Shown: piece after piece, positions 63,566 through 64,000 of the stretch | Layout: each line of letters begins with the position of its first letter | Numbering within the stretch: position 1 is the stretch's first letter | Source of the DNA: Acanthaster planci | Taxonomy: Eukaryota > Echinodermata > Asteroidea > Valvatida > Acanthasteridae | Length of the DNA stretch: 64,000 bases | Assembly: GCF_001949145.1 (NCBI RefSeq) | Contig: NW_019091369.1 | Location: 3,494,012 to 3,558,011, forward strand | Direction: 5' to 3' | Translations under genes and position numbers: made by a program | The notes under the pieces: model-generated | Database searches by the model: none | Told to the model about the DNA's origin: nothing | The model's input: the letters and a program-made list of their open reading frames with translations, nothing else

Positions 63566-63768
63566 TAGGGCCGTGTGGTCCGAATCACTTGGGTGTGGCT
63601 GTGCCTATGGCCTTGGGTAGGAAAACACCCCATGCTGTGGCTTACACGTGGGTGGCTGCAGACACTTCCCATCATTTTCATTTCAGTGAACGTGTATATC
63701 AATCGTCCTGCACAATTTCAAATAAAAGCCGCGGTTAACCTGGCTAAGTTTTGTTCGGACACGGCCTA
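63566..63768. repeat. MITE family C (TIR TAGGGCCGTGT..TCCGAA)
   Basis: Left end TAGGGCCGTGTGGTCCGAAT. Reverse complement of the right end: TAGGCCGTGTCCGAACAAAA. 203 bp, no coding content, inside the presumed first intron of TAF12. Starts and ends in TA, so a TA target duplication is possible. Confidence 0.7.
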
Positions 63769-64000
63769 AAACAAAACGAGTATTTTGACAGATTCAAGAA
63801 ATAAAGAGCACTTGGTTATAACTATCACCGATTCCTCTAATTGAAAATAATGAAATTATAGCAAACAAATCTCACCTATCCGCAGTGTTTAGAAGTAAAA
63901 TTATTGGACCGCTACTCGCGCGAAAACACGCGAGTCAACCGCCCTCAACATGTCAATCAATCAAATTGGTTAAAAATTCCTCCAATAAATTTAATCATTA
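63769..64000. other. Probable TAF12 promoter and first exon
   Basis: Minus-strand donor GTGAG at 63875-63871 after CACTGCGGATAG. The bases beyond 63900 are CG-richer (CGCGCGAAAACACGCG). The window ends here. Confidence 0.35.

Overview
The window is animal nuclear DNA: AT-rich, with intron-split genes bounded by GT/AG, 3'UTRs with AATAAA signals, and many short inverted-repeat elements. The coding content points to an invertebrate deuterostome, for example an echinoderm. The mix is DGCR6, an importin-alpha of the KPNA2 clade, TAF12 and CCDC174 beside a bacterial-type glutathionyl-hydroquinone reductase, a family I do not know from vertebrates. The species cannot be fixed from sequence alone. 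The octamer TACATGTA and relatives recur throughout.

Layout. 1-5.8 kb: CCDC174 (minus, 9 coding exons). 6.0-8.4 kb: a foldback-type repeat and a remnant of a rhodopsin-family GPCR. 8.4-44.4 kb: one plus-strand gene for a Xi-class GST / glutathionyl-hydroquinone reductase (8 coding exons). Its first intron is about 26 kb and holds three minus-strand genes, each with an intact intronless coding region for a three-Ig-domain type I membrane protein (12.5-14.1, 20.4-22.3 and 29.2-30.6 kb). 44.4-50.4 kb: no gene seen, several repeats. 50.4-53.1 kb: DGCR6 (minus). 54.4-58.9 kb: KPNA2-like importin alpha (plus, 12 coding exons) behind a CCAAT/E2F-like promoter. 60.8-63.0 kb: TAF12 (minus), tail-to-tail with the importin gene, with an unrecognised coding-like ORF between them.

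The most interesting part is the nested Ig cluster. The three proteins share one ectodomain plan (V-like domain, a four-cysteine domain opening with Pro-Glu-Cys, a third Ig domain, one TM helix), so they look like diverged tandem paralogs. Their tails differ. One has a YxxM PI3K-type motif and a PPPY motif; one has two canonical ITIM motifs; one has a short tail without either. This looks like an invertebrate paired activating/inhibitory receptor set. The domains and motifs are read directly from the sequence; the signalling role is inference.

The other genes are housekeeping: CCDC174 (RNA/EJC-linked nuclear protein), importin alpha (nuclear import), TAF12 (TFIID/SAGA histone-fold subunit) and DGCR6. 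Nothing suggests a shared pathway; the grouping is gene order only.
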